Shown in pieces: positions 10,650 to 18,729 of a stretch of 64,000 nucleotides of DNA (the stretch's first letter is position 1; every line of letters starts with the position of its first letter). The stretch is from Isosphaeraceae bacterium (lineage in GTDB: Bacteria > Planctomycetota > Planctomycetia > Isosphaerales > Isosphaeraceae), in the NCBI GenBank assembly GCA_025356475.1, contig JANXSX010000064.1, positions 1-64,000 of the forward strand, read 5' to 3'. The notes beneath the pieces were generated by a model. That model saw nothing but the letters and a program-made list of their open reading frames with translations, searched no databases and was not told where the DNA came from. The position numbers and the translations under genes are program-made.

Positions 10650-12374
10650 TCAGACCGGGCGATGCCTGGCAAAAGCAGCCTCGACTTCAGAGCTTGAACG
10701 CGTGTTGAAGACATCGGCGGCAGTCAAATTTGCCCGCCGGGCCACTCCGATCCCATAGTCAAGGTCGTCTAGCCCACCTGTCGAGTGGGCATCGGGGTTG
10801 ATCACCAAAAGCATCCCCAAGGCCTTGGCACGCCGGCAGTGTTCGTCATCTAGGTCGAGTCGATGGGGGTTCGCGTTGATTTCAATCATCGTCCCGCTCT
10901 TGGAGCAGGCCTCGATCACAGCCTCAAGGTCGATTGCGTAGCCGTCGCGAGCCAGCAAGAGGCGGCCCGTCGGGTGTCCCAGCATCGTGACGTAAGGGTT
11001 CTTGACGGCGGCGATCACCCGGTCGGTCATGACCTCCCGACTCAGCCCGAAGAGTGAGTGGACACTCGCGACCACGTAGTCGAACCCCGCCAGGATCTCA
11101 TCGGGGTAGTCAAGCGACCCGTCGCCCAAGATGTCGCACTCGGTTCCTTTGAAGATCTTGAAGGTTTGACCGAGCTTCGTGTTCAAGGCATCGATCGCGG
11201 CCCACTGCTTCCTGACTCGCTCGATCGATAGGCCGCCTGCGTAACCCGCCGAGCGCGAATGGTCGGCGATCCCCAGGTAGGTCAGGCCTCGGGCCCTCGT
11301 GGCTTCGACCATCTCATCCAAGGTCGCACCGCCGTCACTCCAATCAGTGTGGCAGTGGAAGGTCCCAATAAGGTCCGATCGGGTCACCAGAGTCGGGAGC
11401 GGCCCCCTTTCGGCGGCTTCGATTTCGCCCCAATCTTCACGGAGTTCGGGTTCGATATAGGCCAGGCCCAGTCTCTCGTAGATCTCGGCCTCCGAATCGC
11501 AGGGCAGGGGACCTTCTGGTCCATCCAGACTGTACTCATTGAGTTTCCAGCCTCGGGCGATCGCGCGACGACGCATCGCGATGTTGTGTTCCTTTGATCC
11601 CGTGAAATAGTTCAGAGCGAACGGAAACTGAGTGAGGCTGACTCCTCGGAGATCGCACTGGACCCCTTCGGCAAGTCGAACACTCGCTTTGGTCGGTCCC
11701 TGCGCAAGGACTGCCGCAACTTCGGGGCGGTGAATGAAGCCATCGAGCACGGGAGCGGGATCGCTGGAGGCGAAGAGGATATCCAGGTCACCGATCGTCG
11801 CCTTCTGGCGCCTGAGTGAACCGCAAGCCTCGGCCTTGATCGTCGCGGGCTGGGCTCGAACCCAGTCCAAAATCGGGCCGATCTGTCTCCGAGCGGTACT
11901 CTGCAAAATCCGGTCGCCGACCGACTCGATGAAGTTGATCCCTTCCAGAATCTTGGCCTCAGTCTTGGTGCCGAATCCCTTGAGCGAGGCGACCTGGTTC
12001 GATTCGGCAGCCTGGCGAAGGTCCGCCAAACCTTCGATTTGCAGTTCCTCACGCAGGACCTTGATTTTCTTGGGACCCAGGCCGGGGACCCGAAGCAGGG
12101 CAACCAGGCCAGGGGGGGTCGTCTGGCGAAGTTGCTCGTAGGATTCCAACCGGCCCGTCGTGGCGAGTTCAACCACCTTGGCCAGCATCGACTTGCCCAG
12201 GCCGGGAGTCTCCCCCAATTGGTTCGACGCGATGAGCTCCGAGAGATCCGGGGGGAGCGCCTTCAAGGCCTGTGCCGCATTATGGTAAGCCCGGCAACGG
12301 AAGGCATCTTCGCCCCGGGCTTCTAACAACGTACCCATCTCGTCGAGCACTTCGGCGATCCGTCGCGTATCCAT
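10650..12374 (-). CDS. polX: DNA polymerase/3'-5' exonuclease PolX
   Basis: A 574-residue bacterial family X polymerase with a PHP domain. The N-terminus has the helix-hairpin-helix parts (TPGLGKSMLAKVVELA and VPGLGPKKIKVL) that bind DNA backbone. The nucleotidyltransferase core has GSLRRQKATIGDLDIL, where DLD gives the metal-binding aspartates. The C-terminal PHP domain begins GTFHCHTDWSDG and contains ADHS, GTECDI and GHPTGR metal ligands. Family members fill gaps in base excision repair and have Mn-dependent 3'-5' exonuclease. The length matches the bacterial family (about 570). Short gaps on both sides leave it monocistronic or weakly linked to the DUF4214 gene downstream. Confidence 0.95.
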   Translation of the reverse strand: MDTRRIAEVLDEMGTLLEARGEDAFRCRAYHNAAQALKALPPDLSELIASNQLGETPGLGKSMLAKVVELATTGRLESYEQLRQTTPPGLVALLRVPGLGPKKIKVLREELQIEGLADLRQAAESNQVASLKGFGTKTEAKILEGINFIESVGDRILQSTARRQIGPILDWVRAQPATIKAEACGSLRRQKATIGDLDILFASSDPAPVLDGFIHRPEVAAVLAQGPTKASVRLAEGVQCDLRGVSLTQFPFALNYFTGSKEHNIAMRRRAIARGWKLNEYSLDGPEGPLPCDSEAEIYERLGLAYIEPELREDWGEIEAAERGPLPTLVTRSDLIGTFHCHTDWSDGGATLDEMVEATRARGLTYLGIADHSRSAGYAGGLSIERVRKQWAAIDALNTKLGQTFKIFKGTECDILGDGSLDYPDEILAGFDYVVASVHSLFGLSREVMTDRVIAAVKNPYVTMLGHPTGRLLLARDGYAIDLEAVIEACSKSGTMIEINANPHRLDLDDEHCRRAKALGMLLVINPDAHSTGGLDDLDYGIGVARRANLTAADVFNTRSSSEVEAAFARHRPV

Positions 12375-12431
12375 CGGAAGCTCCAGGGCAGGTATAACGG
12401 ACTGGCACCGGTCGCTGACACTCGTATCGCC

Positions 12432-13178
12432 TCAAACGGCCGCAAAACCCGTCGAGTCGATCAGCGCTAACCTCAGTCCCCAGCGATGGCCCCGGGCGAT
12501 TGTCGCGAATGCCGAGGTCTGTTGCGCCCTCGTCGCGGTCGTACTGAGATAATCGGTATAAAGCGTGTCAATCTGATTCACCAGTGAGTCATGCGAGGTG
12601 ATGATCGTCTTGGCCACTTCGGCGGAATTCTCCTGGCCCGAGTCGAGCTGCTTGACGAACGCTGTGGTTTGAGCGGAGGTCAAGGTCACGCCCGAGTCAC
12701 TCGCGACATTGTTCACGAATGTCGTGTTGTTGGTGATCGAACTGACGGTCCGGTACTCGGTTGTCCCGTAAATGTGGGCGCTCAGGGCGTTGAGCGAACC
12801 GTGCTTGCCCGCCAAGAACGAGACTCCGGCGTTGAGCTGAGCCGTCGTCGGTGGGGCTCCGTTTACCGCCATATACGTCTGGTTGACCAGGTGCGTGAGA
12901 TCCTCCTTACTGTTCAGCACGCCGAGCGAGAGCTCGTTGCGGGTGATCTTGCCCGAGGCAAGCCGGTGCGTGATGTCGGTCAGTTCGACCGCGCCCGGGC
13001 TCCGGCCCAAGACAACTTGGAAGACCTGATCCACAAACGCCGAATTGGTCGACGTAGATGTAGATCGGGTTGTCGCCAGTGCGTTGAGCTGGCCAGTAGC
13101 GCCGACCGCAAGTAGGGCTCGCCCTTCAAGATGATCGAACGTCGGGGTTCCGTTGGCACGTCGGGGTGAGTTCGGCAT
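12432..13178 (-). CDS. DUF4214-domain protein with LEPR-XLL-like N-terminal motif
   Basis: 248 residues. The N-terminus lacks a classical signal peptide but has FDHLEGRALLAVGA, resembling the LEPR-XLL motif found near the start of many secreted planctomycete proteins. Residues ~48-110 and again further on match DUF4214-type helical repeats (FVDQVFQVVLGRSPG and TGATEYR-like YGTTEYRTVSS). DUF4214 proteins are usually extracellular and often occur in large surface proteins; this is a short one. It lies between polX and the RuBisCO-like gene, all leftward, with gaps of 57 and 143 bases. Confidence 0.7.
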   Translation of the reverse strand: MPNSPRRANGTPTFDHLEGRALLAVGATGQLNALATTRSTSTSTNSAFVDQVFQVVLGRSPGAVELTDITHRLASGKITRNELSLGVLNSKEDLTHLVNQTYMAVNGAPPTTAQLNAGVSFLAGKHGSLNALSAHIYGTTEYRTVSSITNNTTFVNNVASDSGVTLTSAQTTAFVKQLDSGQENSAEVAKTIITSHDSLVNQIDTLYTDYLSTTATRAQQTSAFATIARGHRWGLRLALIDSTGFAAV

Positions 13179-13321
13179 AGGTGTTGTCTCGTTGATGGGC
13201 TCACCGAGTGGGTCAAGCCCACCCCGGTGAGGTCATTCGTTCTAGGATGTCCGCTATTTTCATCGAACTTAAACTTAGACTACCAAAGGCGTCAATCTGG
13301 AGTCAAACTGGCGAAAATGGG

Positions 13322-14752
13322 TCAATTGACCTGTCCTGGGTACCGCTGCTTCAGGCACTCGACGAGCGCCTTTTTGCCGTCACGCTTGGCGACTTTGACA
13401 AGTGCATCAAGATGGCCGGCGATCGGCACGTCGCGCAGTTCTCCGGAATGATGGATGTCGATCGCTTCGAGCATCCCATCGAGCCCGACCTTGGAGTCGT
13501 ACTTGCCTGCCGAGTTCTTGGTCGAATTGAGGGCCGATCCCGCGAGATACAAGACGTTCGAGGTCAGGCCGCGACTCTCGACGTCCATCATGTTGAGGAT
13601 GATATTCCCCTGGTCGAGGGCTCCAGCCCGAGTGATCATGGTTGGCTTGGCATTGCCGATCGGGCGAGTGAGTGCATCCTCGGACGCGAGCCACTCTTGA
13701 CCGTAAGGACGAATGTAAGGCGCACCGGTCCGGACGGGGGCCGTCTGTCGGAAGTCGATCCCATCAAGCCTGGCGAGGAGGTCGACCACCTCGCGGAAGA
13801 TCGCGCCATTGGTCTTGGAGCCGATCCCCGCGTTATGGCCATAAATGGCTGGTGGGGTCGCGAGCGACTTGGTCGCCTCGCGGACCATCCGCACGGTTCC
13901 GCCAGCATATGTCTCGCTGAACATCACCCCTGTCGCACCCGCATCGATTACGGCCATCACGGTGTCGACGATCTCGTTGGGCGCACCGCTCACGTGAGGA
14001 GCGAAGACCAACCCCAAACCACCACGCTCATTCTTGGCCCGGGCGATCGCGGCGACGGCTCGTTTGGTCCGTTCGGCCACCGGGGAGTAGTCGAGGTTCG
14101 GATAGAGATCCTCATCTTCTTTGATGAACATCAACAGTTGGCTACCCGCGATATCGCCCACGATCCGCTCAACATCATCGGGGGTGATCCCGGCGGTCGG
14201 CTTCAAAATTGTGCCGAACGCAGGCTGGTCGGCGGAGAAGCCCGCGAGCTTGCGGACACCGAGCGGCCCGTGAGCGGGGCCGGGGAAGGTCTTCAAAACA
14301 TCGTCAGGAATCGTCAGTGCGACGAGCCTGGCATCTTGATTCTCGTACATATCGAAAATGACGGCACCGGCGACGGTGTGGAGCAGGTCGCACGACGTCA
14401 GGTGCCCATCGGGCTGGCGCATCATCTTGAGTGGGAATGCGACGTGGAGGATACCGATCCGACCTGTGGAATCGAAGGGATCGTACCCCGCCTGTTGCGC
14501 CGAGCAGGCGGCCAGCAACGAGCCTGGGGGCGGATCCTTGATGCCACTGGTGGCGTGGTAACTGATCTCAGCGACCGCTTTACTGAGCGTGTTGGTCCGA
14601 AAGGCGAAGAAGTAGCTGGCGACGACATGGTCATCGACCTTGGGAGGCGGATTCTCGGCCAGTCGCTCCGTGACCGCAGCCCGGAGGGCGACCTCACGAG
14701 CGTCGTGATCATGCCAAAGCATCGCTATTGTTGCGGAATCGACAGGTTTCAT
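13322..14752 (-). CDS. RuBisCO large-subunit-like protein (form IV or related)
   Basis: 476 residues with the RuBisCO fold signature. FGTILKPTAGI gives Lys184 (RuBisCO K175). FIKEDED gives Lys211, Asp213 and Glu214 (the K201/D203/E204 Mg ligands). GHNAGIGSKTNG gives His306 and Lys313 at the same 7-residue spacing as H327/K334. The region that should supply His294 reads MFSETYAGGTVRM and has no histidine, so CO2 fixation is unlikely. RuBisCO-like proteins include enolases and isomerases of methionine salvage and decarboxylases/transcarboxylases acting on 3-oxo sugar acids; the intact lysine set favours an enolising enzyme. No phosphoribulokinase, small subunit or salvage genes are nearby. Confidence 0.85.
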   Translation of the reverse strand: MKPVDSATIAMLWHDHDAREVALRAAVTERLAENPPPKVDDHVVASYFFAFRTNTLSKAVAEISYHATSGIKDPPPGSLLAACSAQQAGYDPFDSTGRIGILHVAFPLKMMRQPDGHLTSCDLLHTVAGAVIFDMYENQDARLVALTIPDDVLKTFPGPAHGPLGVRKLAGFSADQPAFGTILKPTAGITPDDVERIVGDIAGSQLLMFIKEDEDLYPNLDYSPVAERTKRAVAAIARAKNERGGLGLVFAPHVSGAPNEIVDTVMAVIDAGATGVMFSETYAGGTVRMVREATKSLATPPAIYGHNAGIGSKTNGAIFREVVDLLARLDGIDFRQTAPVRTGAPYIRPYGQEWLASEDALTRPIGNAKPTMITRAGALDQGNIILNMMDVESRGLTSNVLYLAGSALNSTKNSAGKYDSKVGLDGMLEAIDIHHSGELRDVPIAGHLDALVKVAKRDGKKALVECLKQRYPGQVN

Positions 14753-14869
14753 GGAGAGCTAGCCTTGAGGTCGGGACTGAGACGATCCGGGGCATTAATC
14801 TAACCAAACCCAGGCCCGTTCGCACAAGGCTACCGAACTCTGGTGTTGAATGGATTTGGTCCAAGATTC

Positions 14870-14965
14870 CGTTTGCAAGTGGATTCCGAATTTGAAAAAA
14901 ATGGGGTATATGAGAGCATTATTAATAATAAAAGACACATAACTTTTCAAGAACATACGTGAATT
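14870..14965. promoter_or_regulatory. AT-rich upstream region of the sensor kinase
   Basis: This stretch is strikingly A/T-rich compared with its surroundings (for example TTATTAATAATAAAAG at 14922-14937) and directly precedes the ATG at 14966. It probably carries the kinase promoter. I cannot fix the -35/-10 boxes. Confidence 0.35.
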
Positions 14966-15805
14966 ATGTCTGATCTTACCCAGGGGCAAATGCCGTTTCC
15001 GCAGAATCCGGAAGTGATCCTTGATGAGCAACGTGAGTGGCTGCGTGTCACGCTTGGGAGTATCGGCGACGCTGTGATCACCACCGACGCAATGGGCCTA
15101 ATTACGTTCTTGAACCCGGTGGCCCAGGCACTCACCGGTTGGACTCCGGACGAAGCGGCAGGACTGCCGATCGAAGAGGTCTTCCGGATCGTCAGTGAAG
15201 CAACACTGAAAACGGTCGAGAGCCCGACAGTCCGTGCGTTGCGTGACGGTGTGGTGGTCGGACTTCGCAATCACACTCTACTCATCGACAAACGCGGTGT
15301 TGAACATCCCGTAGATGATAGCGGCGCACCAATCCGCAACAAGGCGGGGGTAGTGGCCGGCGTTGTGCTTGTCTTCCGCGACATCACGGAATGGAGGCGG
15401 CACGAGCTCTCGGTCCAAAATGCGCTCGCGTACGCTGAGGACATCGTCTCACACATTGATATTCCGTTGGTCATTCTTGAAGCTGGTCAACGCATCCGCT
15501 CGGCGAACAGTGCCTTTTATGACGAGTTTCGGGTCACTCGTGAGGATACCGAAGGGCAATTGCTGGGTGTCCTTGGTTCGGCTCAGTGGAATAACGGCTT
15601 ACTCCATGAACTCCTCAATCGGGTCTTTGAGGAAGATCACCAGTTCGAGAAGTTTGAATATCAAAGTACGTTCCCGGAAATCGGCCTGCGGATCATGTCG
15701 CTTACCGCCCGCCGACTCTCGGCACGGATGGATCGGCCCGTACTGGTCCTGCTCAGCATCGACGATATCACGGATCGCAAGAATGCCAATGCGTCCATGA
15801 AATAG
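14966..15805 (+). CDS. PAS-PAS fragment of the split sensor kinase (segment 1)
   Basis: 279 residues from ATG 14966 to the first TAG. It contains two PAS folds: AVITTDAMGLITFLNPVAQ opens the first, which ends with FRDITEWRRHE. The second begins PLVILEAGQRIRSAN and ends SIDDITDRKNANASMK. There are no transmembrane segments, so the sensor is cytosolic. Alone it could bind a ligand or dimerise but has no catalytic part. Confidence 0.6.
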   Translation: MSDLTQGQMPFPQNPEVILDEQREWLRVTLGSIGDAVITTDAMGLITFLNPVAQALTGWTPDEAAGLPIEEVFRIVSEATLKTVESPTVRALRDGVVVGLRNHTLLIDKRGVEHPVDDSGAPIRNKAGVVAGVVLVFRDITEWRRHELSVQNALAYAEDIVSHIDIPLVILEAGQRIRSANSAFYDEFRVTREDTEGQLLGVLGSAQWNNGLLHELLNRVFEEDHQFEKFEYQSTFPEIGLRIMSLTARRLSARMDRPVLVLLSIDDITDRKNANASMK

Positions 15806-15811
15806 TCGGAA

Positions 15812-16099
15812 TTGCGCTATCGCAGTCTGTTCCAGTCCGCGAAGGATGGAATTCTCATCCTGGAGAGCGAATCGGGACGGATCGTGGATGCGAATCCGTT
15901 TATCTGTGAACTTCTTGGTTATACCCACGCCGATTTACTTGGCAAAGAACTGTGGGAGATTGGCCTGTTCCGAGACGAGGACGAGAACCGATCGGCGTAT
16001 CAGACTCTACGTGAGAAGAAGTATATCCGTTATGAGCACCTGCCCCTCAAGTCCAAGGGGGGCGAAGTGGTTGACGTTGAGGTTGTGAGCAATATCTAG
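15812..16099 (+). CDS. PAS fragment of the split sensor kinase (segment 2)
   Basis: The frame between the two TAG codons; the only early start is TTG at 15812, six bases after the first stop. It encodes 95 residues of a third PAS domain (LFQSAKDGILIL, VDANPFICELLGY) cut off before its PAC end. The lack of a ribosome-binding site suggests it is not made as a separate protein. Confidence 0.35.
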   Translation: MRYRSLFQSAKDGILILESESGRIVDANPFICELLGYTHADLLGKELWEIGLFRDEDENRSAYQTLREKKYIRYEHLPLKSKGGEVVDVEVVSNI

Positions 16100-16231
16100 A
16101 CGGTTGGACATATTCAAGTCGCCCAATGCAATATTCGCGACATCACCATACGAGTCCTGCTGGAGCAGAAAACACAGGAGCAGGCCGAAGCCCTTGCCGA
16201 TCTCAGCCGCCGCAAGGACGAGTTTCTGGCG

Positions 16232-17341
16232 ATGCTCTCGCACGAGTTGCGCAATCCCCTCGCACCCATTCTCAACGCGGTCCATTTACTCCAGATGGCT
16301 GGGAGCGAGGATCCCTTCCAAAGACAAGCCTGCCTGATCATCGAGCGCCAGGTCGGCCAACTCTCTCGACTGGTGGATGACTTGCTCGAGGTCTCTCGTT
16401 TCACCAGCGGGCGGGTACACCTTCAGCTCGAACGGACCGATCTCCGGAGCCTCGTCGAGCGAGCGGTCGAGTCGGCCCGCCCACTCATCGACCGTCGTAA
16501 ACACATACTCAACATCGACTTGCCTGGCCAACCGATCTGGATCAATGCCGATCCCACACGCATCGAGCAAGTGATTGTCAACCTGCTCAACAACGCCTCA
16601 AAGTTTACGGACGATGGAGGCCAGATCTGGGTTGGGGCTCGACCCCATGGGGCGTTCGCGGTCTTGATCGTTCGTGACACCGGCGTCGGCATCAGCCCCG
16701 ACCAGATTCCCCACCTCTTCGACCTCTTCAGCCAAGGCGAACGCTCGCTCGACCGCGCTCAAGGAGGGCTCGGCATCGGCCTTTCGCTGGTGAAGCGTCT
16801 CTCGGAATTGCACGGAGGGACGGCAACAGCGCGAAGCGAAGGGATCGGCAAGGGGAGTGAGTTCACCGTTAGCCTTCCCCTGTCCGACCCCCCAAGCTCG
16901 TCGCTCCCAGCCCAGGTCCCAGCGACCACCGAGTCGAACGCACGGGCCATGAAAATCTTGGTGGTTGATGACAACTTCGACTCAACCACAGCTCTAAAAA
17001 TCCTGTTTTCAAAATTGGGCTATGAGGTTAAGGACGCCTACACCGGTCCGACTGCACTCCAGATCGCCGCAGAGTTCCTGCCCGATGCCATCCTCCTGGA
17101 CATTGGTCTCCCGGGACTAAATGGCTTCGAGGTGGCGCGAAGGATTCGCCGAGACCCGAACCTGGCTCAGGTCTTTCTGATCGCAATGAGTGGTTACGGG
17201 CAAGAGACCGACTTGGAGCTTTCGCGTCAGGCGGGGTTCGATGACCACTTGGTCAAGCCGATGCCCTTTGAGAAAGTGCGCGACTTGCTCGCTCAAAGGT
17301 TCGAAAGCCGAGAGACGAAAACGGCTCCACCGGGACCTTGA
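16232..17341 (+). CDS. HisKA-HATPase-REC fragment of the split sensor kinase (segment 3)
   Basis: The frame is open from 16100, but the first ATG is at 16232, at the H-box itself (MLSHELRNPLAP, phosphoacceptor His4). Starting there would remove the front of the first HisKA helix. ATP-binding N, G1 and G2 boxes and a C-terminal CheY-like receiver with D-D-K residues are intact. If translated, this 369-residue piece might be a soluble unregulated kinase. No response-regulator gene with an output domain is adjacent. Confidence 0.5.
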   Translation: MLSHELRNPLAPILNAVHLLQMAGSEDPFQRQACLIIERQVGQLSRLVDDLLEVSRFTSGRVHLQLERTDLRSLVERAVESARPLIDRRKHILNIDLPGQPIWINADPTRIEQVIVNLLNNASKFTDDGGQIWVGARPHGAFAVLIVRDTGVGISPDQIPHLFDLFSQGERSLDRAQGGLGIGLSLVKRLSELHGGTATARSEGIGKGSEFTVSLPLSDPPSSSLPAQVPATTESNARAMKILVVDDNFDSTTALKILFSKLGYEVKDAYTGPTALQIAAEFLPDAILLDIGLPGLNGFEVARRIRRDPNLAQVFLIAMSGYGQETDLELSRQAGFDDHLVKPMPFEKVRDLLAQRFESRETKTAPPGP

Positions 17342-17874
17342 AGGCTTGGCAGAATGTGAAGGGGCGTTTGAATCATTCGGGTTGACACCCCCCCGATCTT
17401 GAATTAAAGTTCCGTCCGCTGTGACCCACCCGTCATGGTCGATGGGTTGGGTCTCCTCGCAGTCGTCCGCTCGATCCTTGGATCGGGGCGTCATTTGCGA
17501 GCCAATGTCAGTGGAAGGATGAGATCGAGCGGAAGGAATCATCGCCTCGAATCGGAATGGAATCCGGACGGACTGTCATCTGAAGGGATGGCGGCCCCAT
17601 CGAACTCGCACCACGAAATCGCCCCGTCCGAACCCCAGTCCGACCGAGCCGTCGAGATCTTCCCAGATCCTTCGACCATGGCCCCGGCTTGCTGATGTCA
17701 TGCCCAGTACCACGGGGCCGAGCCCGAACCCAGACGACGCGTGCTTTCACAACTGCGCGTGGCTTGGAGCCAGGTTCGGTTTCTAAGGTGTGAGTGGGTC
17801 GAAGTGAGTATGTGTCGGCTTGTTTCCGCAATCGTCGAACGGACTCGGAAACAAGCATCTTGGGAGATTTTCTA
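17342..17874. other. Intergenic region before the first PEP-CTERM gene
   Basis: About 530 bases without a credible gene. Short frames on both strands lack protein features. It includes a perfect hairpin just before the ribosome-binding site of the PEP-CTERM gene (17818-17856). No other signal was recognised. Confidence 0.5.
17818..17856 (+). promoter_or_regulatory. 5'-UTR hairpin upstream of PEP-CTERM gene
   Basis: GCTTGTTTCCG (17818-17828) and CGGAAACAAGC (17846-17856) form a perfect 11-bp stem with a 17-nt loop. It ends 19 bases before the ATG at 17875, just upstream of the GGGAGA ribosome-binding site. It has no U-run, so a protective or regulatory leader hairpin is more likely than a terminator. 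Confidence 0.45.
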
Positions 17875-18624
17875 ATGCATCGGATGCGCCGCTTCCTTGT
17901 CTCGGCCGGATTGGCCCTGTTTGTTCTGACCGCTTCGGGCAGCCTAGCGACCGCCGGTTTGCTCCGGCCGGACGCCGGCCAGGCTTACCCGGACATCATC
18001 GGCGCTTCCGCCGTTGAGGGGTCACAAAGCTACACCTATGATGCAGCCGCCGGCAAAGGCCTGTTCTCGGCGACAACTCTGCCCCTGCACATCTGGGGCG
18101 GAACCGACGGGACCAGCGGTTACGACATCAGCCCCGACGCCAACGGCCAGCGTTTCCAGACGGTGACCGCCGCCACCGACTCGACGGGCAAGCTGATCAT
18201 GAACGACCCTAGCAACAGCTTCCAGATCTGGGGCTCGGTCGTCGCCAAAGGCCAGACCTACACGGGGCTTTTGCTCCAGGGTACCCCGACCGCCATGGGT
18301 TCACAGAACCTGGCCAGCCTCGACTCGTCGCTCAAAGGGAAGGCCCTTTACGACATGGACCTGAAGGTCACCGGCGGTGCGCTCAAGGACTTCTTCGGCA
18401 AGGATGCTTACCTCTACGTAAGTGCCGAGACCGGAAGTACTTTCAGCGGCGACTTCACCAAGAACTTCTCGGCGACCAAGGTCACCACGAACACCCGTGG
18501 TTACAATTCGCCCAAGCCGTTCCCAGCCCCCGAGCCCAGCACCTTGTTGGTCCTCGTCACGGCCGGCACGGGTCTGCTGTACAAGAGCCGCCGTCGCATC
18601 ACCAATCGCGACCTCGGTGCCTGA
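17875..18624 (+). CDS. PEP-CTERM sorting-domain secreted protein
   Basis: 249 residues from the ATG at 17875, chosen because GGGAGA lies 8 bases upstream and the protein then begins with a signal peptide (MHRMRRFLVSAGLALFVLTA, cleavage near ATAG). The C-terminus has APEPSTLLVLVTAGTGLLYKSRRR: a PEP motif, a hydrophobic segment and a basic cluster, the signal handled by exosortase in envelope sorting. The middle (Gly/Ser/Thr/Asp-rich) matches no family I recognise. Surface or exopolysaccharide-associated location is inferred from the tail. It is followed by a strong terminator. Confidence 0.85.
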   Translation: MHRMRRFLVSAGLALFVLTASGSLATAGLLRPDAGQAYPDIIGASAVEGSQSYTYDAAAGKGLFSATTLPLHIWGGTDGTSGYDISPDANGQRFQTVTAATDSTGKLIMNDPSNSFQIWGSVVAKGQTYTGLLLQGTPTAMGSQNLASLDSSLKGKALYDMDLKVTGGALKDFFGKDAYLYVSAETGSTFSGDFTKNFSATKVTTNTRGYNSPKPFPAPEPSTLLVLVTAGTGLLYKSRRRITNRDLGA

Positions 18625-18660
18625 ACCAACCCGTTAGGTTGAGGTTATGTTGAACCAAAA

Positions 18661-18700
18661 AATCCTCCGCAGCTCGAACGAATTCGAGCGGCGGAGGATT
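18661..18700. terminator. Bidirectional terminator between PEP-CTERM gene and sigma factor gene
   Basis: AATCCTCCGCAGCTCGAA and its inverted partner AATTCGAGCGGCGGAGGATT make a nearly perfect 40-base palindrome, flanked by ACCAAAA on the left and TTTCTCGTATTA-like sequence on the right. It sits between two convergent stops and can serve both genes. Confidence 0.8.
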
Positions 18701-18729
18701 TCTCGTATTATCGCGTGAAGATTCCAGCC

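Larger units (their letters stand above)
14966..17341 (+). pseudogene. Hybrid sensor histidine kinase (PAS-PAS-PAS-HisKA-HATPase-REC) interrupted by two in-frame TAG codons
   Basis: One continuous reading frame of 791 sense codons is broken only by TAG at 15803-15805 and TAG at 16097-16099; there are no frameshifts. Read through, the order is PAS1 (~17-140), PAS2 (~150-275), first TAG, PAS3 (ELRYRSLFQSAKDG onward), second TAG inside the end of PAS3, HisKA (MLSHELRNPLAP), HATPase (NLLNNASKF, DTGVGI, GLGIGL) and a receiver domain (VVDD, phosphoacceptor in LLDIGLP, KPMP). The second TAG sits where family members commonly have Tyr before VGxxxVxQCNIRDIT. All catalytic motifs are intact. It is either a very recent pseudogene or a gene expressed in pieces or by readthrough. 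TAG is a normal stop elsewhere in this window. Confidence 0.85.

Noticed and set aside
13208-14803. 531-residue frame on the + strand opposite the RuBisCO-like gene
   Set aside because: It is the antisense shadow of a gene with clear RuBisCO motifs, and its translation shows no domain.
15803-16099. Genome-wide reassignment of TAG
   Set aside because: galK, bioF, the SDR and the zinc-ribbon gene all end with TAG at the expected family length.
17678-17700. Sigma-54 promoter before the PEP-CTERM gene
   Set aside because: TGGCCCCGGCTTGCT has one base too few between GG and GC for a -24/-12 site.
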